In this document: piece by piece, positions 29,523-38,300 of the stretch
Position numbering within the stretch: the stretch's first letter is position 1
How the letters are laid out: each line of letters opens with the position of its first letter
Source of the DNA: Synechococcus sp. UW105
Lineage (GTDB): Bacteria > Cyanobacteriota > Cyanobacteriia > PCC-6307 > Cyanobiaceae
Reading direction: 5' to 3'
NCBI RefSeq assembly: GCF_900473935.1
Contig: NZ_UCNN01000027.1
Coordinates: 103,120 to 167,119, forward strand
Length of the DNA stretch: 64,000 nucleotides
Position numbers and translations under genes: made by a program
Notes under the pieces: model-generated
What the model saw: the letters and a program-made list of their open reading frames with translations, nothing else
Databases searched by the model: none
Told to the model about the DNA's origin: nothing

Positions 29523-30716
29523 TCACAACCCTTTCAGGACTTGCTCGCAGCTCCATTTGAGAGGCAGCCAGCTTGTCGTCTGCTGAATCTGCATAAGCGG
29601 CTCTACCTGGTCTTTCAGCCCTAGCCTCAGGCAGGACCAAGCTGCTGCTACGCGTGACTTGGCGTACTGCGGCAGCGTCTCAGCCAGGGCGGTGCGGACA
29701 AGATCACTACGTTCTTGTAGGCCCTGAAGTCCAACAACTGCCGTCAGCAGATAGTTGACTCCGTAATCACTCCAGAAGCGCGAATGGATGTGATCAATTG
29801 TATCGAGTTGTTGCCCCTTCGGCATTTTTATCACGCTTAATGCTCCCCCGTATTGTTTACCTTCATCCCTGTGCTGCAGGTTTTTTTCGATTTCCGCGAT
29901 CTCTTCGCTGCAAATCCAGTCGTGCTGGAGTGAAAGCATTGAAGGGTCGTCTTGCAGGAGTTGAATGATGAGGTCGCTATGAGCGATCGGCACCGTTCCA
30001 CTCTTTTGGGGATCGACGAGTTGAAACGCACTTTTCGCCCGCAACGGCATCGACACCGGGCACGTCACGAGATGGGGCAGCACGCTGACGTCACCGGCAT
30101 CGCCAAGGTCGATCACAGCGGCCCGCCGTCGACCGGCAATCGAATCGGTCAGCTGTGGGATCAGGGGGGCGAGTCGGTCGAATTGGCCATGCACCTTGGC
30201 TGCATAAGCCCGAGCTGCGCCGGCAACAAGCGGGTTGTCATCCCGTTCTAGGGCCGCAATCGCTTGTTCTCCGGAGGCGATGCCAAGACGAGCGTGGGTT
30301 TGAATTACGGAACGCTTCTGGTTGTCGCTGCCATTGAGTGCAGAAAGGAGCTGCTCACTTTGATGGTTGCTAAGAGGGGCTCCAATTTGTGCTATCGAAT
30401 CCACGGCGTTGATCACCGATGCTTCGTCGTCAAACCCTAGAGCTGTAAAAAGTGCTGGCAAAGCTCTTGGATCTCGTCGTCTTCCTAGCGCTTCAAGAAC
30501 CTTTCGCCTCGTGATCCGGTTAAACAGATTTTCAGGATCTAGCTCAATGGCTTCGATCAAACCCTCTAGTGATCGATCGCTACGACAGGCAGCCAGCCTT
30601 GTTGCTGCTGTGTATTTCTCGACTGGATTGGATAGCTCTTCGGGGTTGGTTCTCAGTAATTCCAGCGCTTTCTCTTCTGGAAGCCCCTCAAATAAAATAT
30701 CGAATCTTTCAGACAT
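29523..30716 (-). CDS. mpeY: MpeY/MpeQ-type PE-II alpha bilin lyase
   Basis: A 397-residue E/F-clan protein: [20 protein letters not shown] near residue 9, HEAT units such as [20 protein letters not shown] near 69, and [20 protein letters not shown] near 311. MpeY attaches phycoerythrobilin to MpeA Cys83; its close relative MpeQ attaches and isomerises to phycourobilin and occupies the same locus in blue-light strains. I cannot separate the two by eye, so the symbol stands for the pair. It is upstream of mpeBA on the same strand. Confidence 0.75.
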   Translation of the reverse strand: MSERFDILFEGLPEEKALELLRTNPEELSNPVEKYTAATRLAACRSDRSLEGLIEAIELDPENLFNRITRRKVLEALGRRRDPRALPALFTALGFDDEASVINAVDSIAQIGAPLSNHQSEQLLSALNGSDNQKRSVIQTHARLGIASGEQAIAALERDDNPLVAGAARAYAAKVHGQFDRLAPLIPQLTDSIAGRRRAAVIDLGDAGDVSVLPHLVTCPVSMPLRAKSAFQLVDPQKSGTVPIAHSDLIIQLLQDDPSMLSLQHDWICSEEIAEIEKNLQHRDEGKQYGGALSVIKMPKGQQLDTIDHIHSRFWSDYGVNYLLTAVVGLQGLQERSDLVRTALAETLPQYAKSRVAAAWSCLRLGLKDQVEPLMQIQQTTSWLPLKWSCEQVLKGL

Positions 30717-30837
30717 GACCGACGTGGCTTCATTCTTCGAAAATTAGCACCTCCAGCTTGCACCTCTTTGTAACAGTGCCAGCTTTGAATGGGTGCAGCT
30801 TGTATCTGGTAATCTTCTGTACAGATACTTGCGTATT

Positions 30838-31158
30838 ATGCCTGTCTCTGCTGAAGCGGAACAAGCCTTGCACCGTTTTGTCGATGCAATCGCTTCTCAG
30901 TCCGCACTTCAGGACCAGTTCAACCAAGTCGAAGAGATTGATTCTCTTCGTCACCTCGTTCAATCGGTTGACTCTACTCTGACAGGTGCTGCTGTGATCC
31001 CCTTGGATCAGGCGACTCTGCCCCCTAAAATCCTTGTGAATTCTGGCGTGACGAACCAGGAGATACCCTGGCGCCTACTTCGCTGCCCCGGTGGTCCTTT
31101 GGTTCTGCAAATGATCTGCAAAAAAGCAAATTTTGCGGTTTGGATCGAGAGTTGCTGA
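30838..31158 (+). CDS. Nif11-like small protein 1
   Basis: A 106-residue protein from the ATG at 30838. The N-terminal helices (EAEQALHRFVDAIASQSAL, then EIDSLRHLVQSV) match the Nif11-type fold loosely. The C-terminal half, with IPWRLLRCPGGPLVLQMICK, is unique. It overlaps the next gene by one base (TGATG), so translation is coupled. It is divergent from mpeY. The function is unknown. Confidence 0.6.
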   Translation: MPVSAEAEQALHRFVDAIASQSALQDQFNQVEEIDSLRHLVQSVDSTLTGAAVIPLDQATLPPKILVNSGVTNQEIPWRLLRCPGGPLVLQMICKKANFAVWIESC

Positions 31159-31454
31159 TGTCTGCTAAGGAGTTACATCGCTTTATTGATGAAGTCGTCC
31201 GCTCCCATGAGCTGGCTACAGGTCTTAAGGGGCTTGCCACGCATGAACAAATTATTGCTTATGGGCAAAGTCAGGGCTTTGATTTCACTCCCTCGGATTG
31301 GTCTAATTTGTATGACCAGGATTTCTTGAGTCAGCAAAGCGCTGTTCAAGAGTCTGTGCGTCAGGCCGATCCTTACCACTGGTCGTGGGCTTTTCGTCAA
31401 CTGTCTTGCTGGAGAGCTATGCTGATGGAAGGCGCTGGAGACGGTCGGTCTTGA
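31158..31454 (+). CDS. Nif11-like small protein 2
   Basis: A 98-residue protein. Residues 1-52 fit the Nif11 domain well: SAKELHRFIDEVVRSHELAT, then THEQIIAYGQSQGFDFTPSD. The tail is Trp-rich (YHWSWAFRQLSCWRAML). Nif11 domains occur as leaders of ribosomal peptides and in proteins of unknown role. There is no double-Gly cleavage site with a Cys-rich core here, so a peptide natural product is unlikely. Confidence 0.65.
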   Translation: MSAKELHRFIDEVVRSHELATGLKGLATHEQIIAYGQSQGFDFTPSDWSNLYDQDFLSQQSAVQESVRQADPYHWSWAFRQLSCWRAMLMEGAGDGRS

Positions 31455-31489
31455 GCCCTGCATTGTTGTCAACCTGACTTTTAATAGCC

Positions 31490-31711
31490 ATGTCTGATGC
31501 TCAGCAGGATCAGATTCTTGAGGATTTTATTACTCAAGCTCGTTCGGATCCGTCTTTAAGGGATGAGATCAAGGCGGCATTGAACCAAGATGAAATTATA
31601 TCCATTGCCCAGGCGAGGGGCTTTTCAGTTGATTCACTTGCAATTCTGCGAAAATGGAGCAAGCACACTGATTTTTCAAAGCCAACATGGTTGGGTTGGT
31701 TTGACGACTGA
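31490..31711 (+). CDS. Nif11-like small protein 3
   Basis: A 73-residue protein. DQILEDFITQARSDPSLRDE followed by NQDEIISIAQARGFSVDSLA is a clear Nif11-type pattern, covering most of the chain. It ends in an aromatic tail, KPTWLGWFDD. It is the third of a rightward trio and ends one base before the convergent cpeR. Confidence 0.7.
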   Translation: MSDAQQDQILEDFITQARSDPSLRDEIKAALNQDEIISIAQARGFSVDSLAILRKWSKHTDFSKPTWLGWFDD

Positions 31712-31712
31712 A

Positions 31713-32018
31713 TCAGGTGTTGATGTCTGAGTATCGTGTCTGATTGCTTCCTTTTTTTGCCCAGTATGTGACGAGTTCTTCTCCCCCAGGCCTGGGTACA
31801 CTGGCGATCGCTCTTAGGATTTTAAATGACCTGTTAGGACCCATGGGCCAATTCCCCACTGCTTTCACAGTCCTCACTCGTCCACCAATTGCTTCAACAC
31901 ACTGTTCAAATTTTTCAAGCTGTGTTTGATCGACTGTCTCAAAAACAAAATCAGTTCCTTCGCATATTAGGTGTTGAGATCGAATCCAGGCCTTGATTTG
32001 TTTTTTGCTATTTTCCAT
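31713..32018 (-). CDS. cpeR: CpeR, phycoerythrin operon activator
   Basis: A 101-residue protein. KKQIKAWIRSQHLICEGTDF, then FETVDQTQLEKFEQCVEAIG, and WPMGPNRSFKILRA are family-like blocks. It directly follows cpeT and cpeS, giving the order cpeS-cpeT-cpeR known from other phycoerythrin-containing cyanobacteria, where CpeR is needed for green-light expression of phycoerythrin genes. Assignment rests on size, order and remembered sequence pattern. Confidence 0.8.
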   Translation of the reverse strand: MENSKKQIKAWIRSQHLICEGTDFVFETVDQTQLEKFEQCVEAIGGRVRTVKAVGNWPMGPNRSFKILRAIASVPRPGGEELVTYWAKKGSNQTRYSDINT

Positions 32019-32021
32019 GCA

Positions 32022-32633
32022 TTACTGACTTATCTTTGTCCAATCAGGTGTAATTAGTTCTGATATTGTTTGAACTCTGGCAAAGCGAAGTGGGCCATGC
32101 TCTGAACCCCATTTTGGTTCATCTGTTTGGGGGTCAAAACCACGATCGCGACTAATCCACGTGTCTTGATCGACCTCAACTTCGCTGACTAGGTAGGTAA
32201 GGTTTCCATCTCTCGGGACGAGGCATTTTTTCCCGGGTTCGACATTGCCAATATAATGTCCTGGTTTGCTTTCAATGAAATGCATCGAGCAACCACAGCG
32301 GGGTTCTAGGTTTTTGGTGTCGATTGCTTCAAGTAGTTCTGGAGTTCGTCCTGCTCCTGCCAGCCTTTCTTTGTTGGTAAAGCCAAAATTCTCCATCACG
32401 TATCTTTCGTTTTCGACCCTAAGACGATGAATGCCTTGTCGGTATGGATCCCACGGAGCGTAATCGTAATATTGTTCTGAATAAAATCCAGGACCCTGGA
32501 AGATTGACCACGGTAATGGCCTGAAGACAATATGGATACGGGCAAAGTCTTTGGGATTCTCTTGTGCCTGCGTGAAATTATCGTAGATGCCGGCAAGTGT
32601 TTTGGTGAACCTAAGGATATCGTCTTGATTCAT
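32022..32633 (-). CDS. cpeT: CpeT, T-type bilin lyase or chaperone
   Basis: A 203-residue protein: FARIHIVFRPLPWSIFQGPG near residue 27, SEQYYDYAPWDPYRQGIHRL near 48, then GNVEPGKKCLVPRDGNLTYL near 133 and SRDRGFDPQTDEPKWGSEHG near 164. These are the standard CpcT/CpeT blocks. It lies 3 bases before cpeR and 20 bases after cpeS. It probably serves the beta Cys165/Cys159 position of phycoerythrin. Confidence 0.88.
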   Translation of the reverse strand: MNQDDILRFTKTLAGIYDNFTQAQENPKDFARIHIVFRPLPWSIFQGPGFYSEQYYDYAPWDPYRQGIHRLRVENERYVMENFGFTNKERLAGAGRTPELLEAIDTKNLEPRCGCSMHFIESKPGHYIGNVEPGKKCLVPRDGNLTYLVSEVEVDQDTWISRDRGFDPQTDEPKWGSEHGPLRFARVQTISELITPDWTKISQ

Positions 32634-32653
32634 GTGGTTGTGTAATTGGATGA

Positions 32654-33190
32654 TTAGGCCTTGATTCTTCTAACCTCAGACGCGAATGAAGTTTGTAAGA
32701 TGCCAGATCCCTCTGAGGTTCTCAAGACGGATGATCGACACCGTACGTTTTCGGATACAAACCAGATTCTCTCCTCTGCCATTGACTGATCGTACTTTGT
32801 ATTCAGGATGAATGTTCCGTCATCAAGGAACTCATAGCTTGATTCTGCAGGGACTGATTCTGCATAGCCTAAGCTTCTTAGTAGCCAGCCTGATTTACTA
32901 TCTTTTGGAATCGGAATGATAATGCATGATCCGCTCGATACTTCGTTTGGATCATCGGGTTCCCAATCGCTTTCAGCACTCCATTCCATTTTGAATGGAG
33001 ATTGAAATTTTGAATCAGATGATAAATTTGATTTGTCTATTAACTCTGCAATTGCCTCGCTTTTGGGACTTATGGCTTCGATTGAAACTTCGCTGAGAAC
33101 ATCTTCGAATTGTTGAAATGCGAGAGAATGGCCAGAGCGCATCGATCGCCATTCGCCTGCACTTTGAGCAACAAATTGCTCAATATTCAT
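32654..33190 (-). CDS. cpeS: CpeS, S-type bilin lyase
   Basis: A 178-residue lipocalin-like lyase: QSAGEWRSMRSGHSLAFQQF near residue 9, IPKDSKSGWLLRSLGYAES near 93, FILNTKYDQSMAEERIWFVS near 130 and RCRSSVLR. CpeS attaches phycoerythrobilin at Cys82 of phycoerythrin beta. Its start overlaps the preceding small frame by 11 bases and it heads cpeSTR. Confidence 0.88.
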   Translation of the reverse strand: MNIEQFVAQSAGEWRSMRSGHSLAFQQFEDVLSEVSIEAISPKSEAIAELIDKSNLSSDSKFQSPFKMEWSAESDWEPDDPNEVSSGSCIIIPIPKDSKSGWLLRSLGYAESVPAESSYEFLDDGTFILNTKYDQSMAEERIWFVSENVRCRSSVLRTSEGSGILQTSFASEVRRIKA

Positions 33191-33365
33191 CGTTGTGAGT
33201 TAGCGGATTAATCGTGTTGGTTTGGGTGGGCTCAAGGTTGTTCTTCATCATGCTCACCATCGAGTCAACCATCATGGACATGGCCATGGGCACAGAGGAG
33301 ACAGAAGTTTGGAACTCTTCTGTTTGATTCGACTGTGTGCTGGTTGTATTCCGGAGAATTGGCAT
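33180..33365 (-). CDS. small Met-rich hypothetical protein ahead of cpeS
   Basis: A 61-residue frame with a Thr/Ser/Gln-rich N-terminus, a Met-rich helix (MAMSMMVDSMVSMMKNNL at about 27-44) and a polar tail. It overlaps the cpeS start by 11 bases, which favours coupled translation. There is no known family. It might be a leader peptide or a linker-associated small protein. Confidence 0.45.
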   Translation of the reverse strand: MPILRNTTSTQSNQTEEFQTSVSSVPMAMSMMVDSMVSMMKNNLEPTQTNTINPLTHNDEY

Positions 33366-33484
33366 GATTTGAGGATTTTGAGGCTGAGCTAGTGGGTATA
33401 TATACTTGCCCTGTCAGGGTTGGCTTTTGCCAAGTCCAATCATGACAGGACTAACGATAGAGGTGGTGGCCATCACGCAAAGGC

Positions 33485-34219
33485 TTAAGTCTTCGCAATA
33501 GAGAGGATTTTGCCTTTCTGAGCCAGAATGCTTTGAATCGTGGCAGACATTGAGCTTTGGCTCACCACAGATCGTTGGACAGCACGACGGTTGGCTCCGA
33601 TCTGCCTGCCAGAGCTCCAAGTGATCGCGAGCGTATTGCCATTGCCCACACCCTTGCGATTGACGATGTTTGGAACATCGCCTGTGGTGAGGCTGTTCAG
33701 TAGTTTTGAACTCCGCTCTGCTCCATCAAATCCAGCAAATCCAGCATCCAGAGCAGTGGATCGTGTGAAATTGATCGTTCTGCCACCGGTTACGGTCTGT
33801 TTGGAGCGGTTGTATGGAACTTGGTCAACACCAAATGAGGAGAGATACTCTTCGCTGTATGTGTAGCTTTCAATTTCAGCTTCGTAGCCTTCATCATTGA
33901 ATCGCCTGACATGCTCCATCAATTCAGCTTGATCATGAGGTGAGCGCCCTAAGAGGTGCTTGAAATTGAGTTCGACGAACCTGTAAGGGCTGTTGCTTTC
34001 TAAGAACAGCTTTTTGTAAGTTTCAGACTGGGCAAGTGCAGTAACAAAACCTTGAACAGTCAGATCACCGTTGATGAATAATGCTTCAAGAGATGGATTC
34101 ACATCCAGCTCCATCAGATGACGGTTGCCAAACACCTGTTTGTAGACGCTTTGGATGACCTCTTCAGCGTGGCCGAGGTCAGTATTCGCTGGCGCTGCAA
34201 GGGTTGTGGTTTCCGTCAT
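33485..34219 (-). CDS. cpeE: phycoerythrin-associated rod linker CpeE
   Basis: A 244-residue protein from the ATG at 34219. The linker domain spans about residues 17-150: VIQSVYKQVFGNRHLMELDV, NSPYRFVELNFKHLLGRSPH, SFGVDQVPYNR. A short C-terminal CpcD-type unit ends IQSILAQKGKILSIAKT. There is no gamma-type Cys near the N-terminus. It stands just upstream of cpeS, as cpeE does in freshwater species. It should join PE-I hexamers within the rod. Confidence 0.8.
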   Translation of the reverse strand: MTETTTLAAPANTDLGHAEEVIQSVYKQVFGNRHLMELDVNPSLEALFINGDLTVQGFVTALAQSETYKKLFLESNSPYRFVELNFKHLLGRSPHDQAELMEHVRRFNDEGYEAEIESYTYSEEYLSSFGVDQVPYNRSKQTVTGGRTINFTRSTALDAGFAGFDGAERSSKLLNSLTTGDVPNIVNRKGVGNGNTLAITWSSGRQIGANRRAVQRSVVSQSSMSATIQSILAQKGKILSIAKT

Positions 34220-34296
34220 TGGTCTGGGAATAGGGAGAAGTGTCGGTGGAGCCTTGATCAATCAAGACTCCTATTGTTCAAAGCGACTGCTTTGTC

Positions 34297-35943
34297 TTAC
34301 ATCACTTCAGTGATGGAGACGATCTTGCCGCCGCGAGCATGGATGTACTTCATCTGGCTGGACATGTCCTTGCCGGACACCAAGTAGGTGCTCCCTGCTG
34401 TGCGTTGGCGCGTGCGTGCTGACTGAGCAGAAACAACAATCCGGAACCGCTTTGTGGTGGGATCAGGAGAGCCAGATTGGGTGCCTGTGCGATTGATCCG
34501 GGTGGTCGTTGAGCTCCAGCCACCAGGCACTGTTTTCGTTGCCACCGAGGTCACCAGGGCTGAACTGGTCTGTACGGTGTCGCTGGCTGCATACCCTTCT
34601 GCCAGTTTGAGATGGCGGTTGAAGGCAACCTGTGAACGGCCGTTTTCAGAAAGGATGCGAGCGAAGGGGACTGTATCTTCCCCAAAGGTGCTTTGGTACT
34701 CCTCGCAATCCACGTAGCTGCTGATTTCAGCGTCGTAACCACCTTCGGCGAGGATACGGGTGTGTTCGCTGATCTCGGCTTGTGATTTAGGAGCCCTACC
34801 CAAGAAGTGCTTGAAGTTCAGCTCAATGAAACGGTAAGGAGCGTTGGTTTCAAAGAAACGGCGCTTGTATTCGGCCGAAAGACCGATAGCACGCACGAAT
34901 TCGCGTGTGCTCAAGTAGCCGTCAATGAATTTACTTTCAGCTGAAATTGCCCGTTCGAACTCCATCAGATGAGGGTTGCCCATCACTTGCTTGTATGAAG
35001 CACGGATGAGAGCGTTCAGTTGATCGGTGCTATCGCCGGGGCAGCGCTGGTACGTTTCCTGTTCTCTCTGGCCAAGACCAAAGAACACGTAGGAATCACC
35101 ACGCATCGGAGCGGAATCCTTACCGCTCGTGACGCCTGGATCTTTGCTGGCGATCCGACCTTTCGCGAAGCTTGCGCTTGGGCGAATGCCAATAGCTTGA
35201 GAGGTCAGGCTAATGCGGGGTGCCATGCCGCTGCCCATGCTGCTGGTGAGCGCACTGCTGCCGCCTCGAGCACTGTCGCTGCCTGCGAAGCTCTTCTGAA
35301 GAGCCGCCAGCATTGGGAATGCTGCTGTTGAGAGGTCAGCGGGAGAATTCCAGGCGCGAGCATAAGGAACAACATCGCTGCCAAACACTTCGAGGTATTC
35401 GGCAGAATCGATGATGCTGTCAATCAGTGCATCGTGTCCGTGCTCTGCCTGCAGGGCAATTTTTGCACCGATTTCGGCTTGAGAATGAGGAGCACGGCCC
35501 AAAAGATGTTTGAGGTTCAGCTCGATACCGCGCTGTGGGGCCACGGCGGCAAAAAACCGACTCTTGTAAAAGCTTGATTTGGCTAGGCCACGGATGAAGT
35601 TACGAACATCGAGTTCTCCGTTGCATAGCTGTGCTTCCAGCTCATTAGAACGCTCGAAATCCATCACATGGGCGTTGCCGAACACCTGGCGGTAGGCGGC
35701 AGCGATGACATCATTCAGCGCTGATGCATCGGAGGGGCTATAGCACTCAAAAGTGACGCGATGGGGGCAGTCTTCATGGCTGCGGGGACCGACCCCGATG
35801 CTCATCTGATCACACGACTGCTTGAGGAATTCACCGTTGGTTAGGGCCGCTTTCTGTGCGGACTTCGTCTTGTGCTTGAAGCTGACTGGGCTGCTCCACT
35901 TGGTTTCAGCGCCGAATCCGGTTGAGACTTGATTGGTGGCCAT
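34297..35943 (-). CDS. double-domain phycoerythrin rod linker (PE-II-type plus PE-I-type plus CpcD)
   Basis: A 548-residue protein with three parts. Residues about 40-215 form a gamma-type PE-II linker unit, with candidate bilin Cys44 in LKQSCDQMSIGVGPR and QRGIELNLKHLLGRAPHSQA. Residues about 305-440 form a second linker unit of CpeC/CpeE style (NAPYRFIELNFKHFLGRAPK). The last 60 residues are a CpcD domain ending MKYIHARGGKIVSITEV. A low-complexity hinge lies near 215-290. It could bridge PE-I and PE-II discs. I would expect the name cpeC or mpeE but cannot choose. Confidence 0.88.
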   Translation of the reverse strand: MATNQVSTGFGAETKWSSPVSFKHKTKSAQKAALTNGEFLKQSCDQMSIGVGPRSHEDCPHRVTFECYSPSDASALNDVIAAAYRQVFGNAHVMDFERSNELEAQLCNGELDVRNFIRGLAKSSFYKSRFFAAVAPQRGIELNLKHLLGRAPHSQAEIGAKIALQAEHGHDALIDSIIDSAEYLEVFGSDVVPYARAWNSPADLSTAAFPMLAALQKSFAGSDSARGGSSALTSSMGSGMAPRISLTSQAIGIRPSASFAKGRIASKDPGVTSGKDSAPMRGDSYVFFGLGQREQETYQRCPGDSTDQLNALIRASYKQVMGNPHLMEFERAISAESKFIDGYLSTREFVRAIGLSAEYKRRFFETNAPYRFIELNFKHFLGRAPKSQAEISEHTRILAEGGYDAEISSYVDCEEYQSTFGEDTVPFARILSENGRSQVAFNRHLKLAEGYAASDTVQTSSALVTSVATKTVPGGWSSTTTRINRTGTQSGSPDPTTKRFRIVVSAQSARTRQRTAGSTYLVSGKDMSSQMKYIHARGGKIVSITEVM

Positions 35944-36001
35944 GGTTCAGGTTGAGGGGGAGTTGGGGAGTGTTGATTTCGAGTGCTTGTTCCTGAATGG
36001 A

Positions 36002-36961
36002 TCAGGTCACCGGTGTAATGCTTGCGATTTTTCCGCCTTCGCGGTGGATCCGTTTGAATTGCTCTGAGAGCTTGTCGAACGGCACATAGAACACCCTGTT
36101 GGAACGGGTGTAGCGCGAGATGCGACGCAGATCATTGGCGCTGTATCCAGTTACTTCCACGCGGTAGGTCACGCCTTCCTCACCCGCACCAACACCCAGT
36201 CGCGTGGGTGCGTCCTGCAGATTTCGGGAGGGTCGGAAGCTCCAACCAGTGGTTTCGCCAGAGGATGGCGGAATCACGGGAAGAGGGAGGTTCTGATAGG
36301 CGGCACCACCGAGTTTGCTTCTCTTGCCTGCGAGATCACCCTTCAAGCTGCTGCTGCTGTTTCCGCGCAGCAGTTGGAAGCTCCAGGTGAACTCTTGGAG
36401 TGTGGTGCAGCATTCGGTCTTCCAGCCGCGTTGAAAGGGAACAGTCCACTCCCCATAGGCGTTTTGGTAATCGGCTGAATCGAGGAAGCTATCGATATCA
36501 GCGTCATATCCCTTGCTGTCGAGGAGTTCAGCGTGCTCGCGCATCTCCTCGAAGTCTTCCGGTGCCCGACCCATCAGATGGCGGAAGGTGAGTTCGATAT
36601 AGCGGTAGCGCGCACAGGTATCGAAGAAGCGGCTGCGGTAGAGCTCGCTCTTGGCGATGCGACGAACCAGTTCCCGCACACTGATCTCGCCCAGCTTGAA
36701 CTGGGATTCGGGAATGAGCTGACGCTCGCTCTCCATCACGTAGGCGTTGCCAAGCACCTGCTTGTAGACGGCACGGATGATTTGCTCCTTCTTGGCATCT
36801 TCGTCACCGGGAAGAAGTTCAAGGGGAGCCTCACTCTCGTCCGAGAAGCGCTCGACCCCCAAAAGCGAGGCAGGACCGAAGGGCATGTAGGTTCTCGCGT
36901 TTTCGCTTGTTAATAGTCCTTCAGAAGCGCCGTGAGCGGTCTTGTTCTTTATAAACCTCAA
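36002..36961 (-). CDS. phycoerythrin/phycocyanin-type rod linker with CpcD domain
   Basis: A 319-residue protein. MPFGPASLLGVERF at residue 26, then a linker domain at about 55-190 (IIRAVYKQVLGNAYVMESER, RYRYIELTFRHLMGRAPEDF, YQNAYGEWTVPFQRGW). The C-terminal CpcD unit runs YRVEVTGYSANDLRRISRYT to KRIHREGGKIASITPV. The start resembles the CpeC/CpeD group that places phycoerythrin next to phycocyanin. There is no gamma-type Cys. It lies 58 bases upstream of the double-domain linker, same strand. Confidence 0.88.
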   Translation of the reverse strand: MRFIKNKTAHGASEGLLTSENARTYMPFGPASLLGVERFSDESEAPLELLPGDEDAKKEQIIRAVYKQVLGNAYVMESERQLIPESQFKLGEISVRELVRRIAKSELYRSRFFDTCARYRYIELTFRHLMGRAPEDFEEMREHAELLDSKGYDADIDSFLDSADYQNAYGEWTVPFQRGWKTECCTTLQEFTWSFQLLRGNSSSSLKGDLAGKRSKLGGAAYQNLPLPVIPPSSGETTGWSFRPSRNLQDAPTRLGVGAGEEGVTYRVEVTGYSANDLRRISRYTRSNRVFYVPFDKLSEQFKRIHREGGKIASITPVT

Positions 36962-37050
36962 TCAAGTATGTCCGAATGTTGCGTGGCATGACAGTTCTTC
37001 GGCTATTGGTGCCTTTCCTGCTTTAGCCGAGCGCCTGCCAGTGCTTCCCC

Positions 37051-37770
37051 TCAAGTGCTCAAGCTTGCTGAGGAGGGGAGCAGCGATTCAAGGCTGGAAC
37101 GGGTCGTTGCCCTGGTATGGGGATTCCAGCAGTCCAATTCCTCCACAGCTCTGGCCAGCAGGGCTTCAATCTGAGCTTTCTCCAGGCCGGAACAGAGCGA
37201 GAAGTCAGCTCCTTTGATCGATTCGACCGTGTCCAAGGCCGCGTTCTCTAGATCGGCGCCTCTCATGTCCGTCATCTGCATTTCGCAAGTACCGAAACGG
37301 GTGCCACGACACATCGCACCCCGCAAGTTGGCTGAGCGAAGATCCGATCCCGCCAAGGACACCCCGTCAAGAATGGCCCCACTGAGATCTGCTCCGCTCA
37401 AATAAGAGCCCAGCAGCACTGCTCCGCGAAGATCCATGCCCCTTAAATCGCTGTTGTTGAGGAACGCACCATTGAGCTTCGCTCCTGGTCCGACTGCACC
37501 GCTTGTTCGCAGCTCAAATCCTTCAGGCACGACGGTGTGACTGTCGTAAAGGGCGAGTCGAAGATCTGCACCTTCCAGTTGGCATTGACTGAGATTGGCA
37601 CCGCGGATATCGCAACGGCAGAGTTGGGCTTCACGTAAATCAGATGGGCCTAAATCCTCACCATTCCAGTTAGCCCCTCGCGCATCGAGGGGGCTTTGTT
37701 GCGTGTCATTGGCTCGTGCATCCTCCGGCGCTGACCATTCCCAAAGATTCAAGGATGCAGGACGTGACAT
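37051..37770 (-). CDS. pentapeptide-repeat protein
   Basis: A 239-residue protein. A(D/N)LxX repeats run from about residue 28 to 195, with a break near 75-95: DLREAQLCRC, GADLRLALYD, DLRGMDLRGAVLLGSYLSGA, SDLRSANLRGAMCRGTRFGT. These form a right-handed beta-helix. No signal peptide or catalytic motif is seen. It lies among linker genes, transcribed with them, so a structural role in phycobilisome assembly is possible but unproven. Confidence 0.8.
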   Translation of the reverse strand: MSRPASLNLWEWSAPEDARANDTQQSPLDARGANWNGEDLGPSDLREAQLCRCDIRGANLSQCQLEGADLRLALYDSHTVVPEGFELRTSGAVGPGAKLNGAFLNNSDLRGMDLRGAVLLGSYLSGADLSGAILDGVSLAGSDLRSANLRGAMCRGTRFGTCEMQMTDMRGADLENAALDTVESIKGADFSLCSGLEKAQIEALLARAVEELDCWNPHTRATTRSSLESLLPSSASLST

Positions 37771-38192
37771 TCGCGCTTCAGGCTCTCACGATCAAATCAT
37801 CTCAATAATAAAGCCTGGCTCTCAAACACAAGACTCGCTCTAGGCCTCCTTGGCGTTCTGCTTCTACGCTGTGTTTGCTGCATACGCAGCTTGCTTGGAA
37901 AGTTGTGCTTGATGCTCGGCGGGATGGTCAGTCTTTGGCTCTCATTCATTTAGAAACAGATGTCTGAGTTTTAGGAGCGAGACTCACATCCCGCTGATGA
38001 TTGGCTTGTTTGTCGTCAATGACAGGGTCGTCAATGGCAATACTTGTCATTCATGCTTTAGGTCGATGCTTAATGCCGGCTTGAGTTGTGAGTCCGTACA
38101 GCTTTTGGGCTCAATGATGCAAGCGCAACAGCCAGAGCAAGAGCGAGTCGCTGCGCTTGTTGTCTAGGCCAATGGCTAGTGGAATGGGGATG
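37771..38192. other. long intergenic region upstream of the pentapeptide gene
   Basis: About 420 bases without a gene I can support; only very short frames are present on either strand. It lies upstream of the leftward linker genes, so it probably holds their promoter. Confidence 0.45.
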
Positions 38193-38226
38193 AAAAAGCA
38201 CCGAAACCATAAGGGTCCGGTGCTTT
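38193..38226 (-). terminator. intrinsic terminator of the gamma-linker gene
   Basis: On the minus strand AAGCACCG pairs with CGGTGCTT and is followed by T residues. The stem is closed by an 18-base loop. It ends the upstream linker gene. Confidence 0.7.
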
Positions 38227-38300
38227 GAAGGAACTGATTGAAAGGCCTAGTGTTGCACTAGACCCATAACGTTGGTGCTTGGTTCGAGCTTGACGTTGGC

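Noticed and set aside
30838..31711. Prochlorosin-like lanthipeptide precursors
   Set aside because: The Nif11-like proteins have no double-Gly cleavage site or Cys/Ser/Thr-rich core, and no LanM-type synthetase is in the window.
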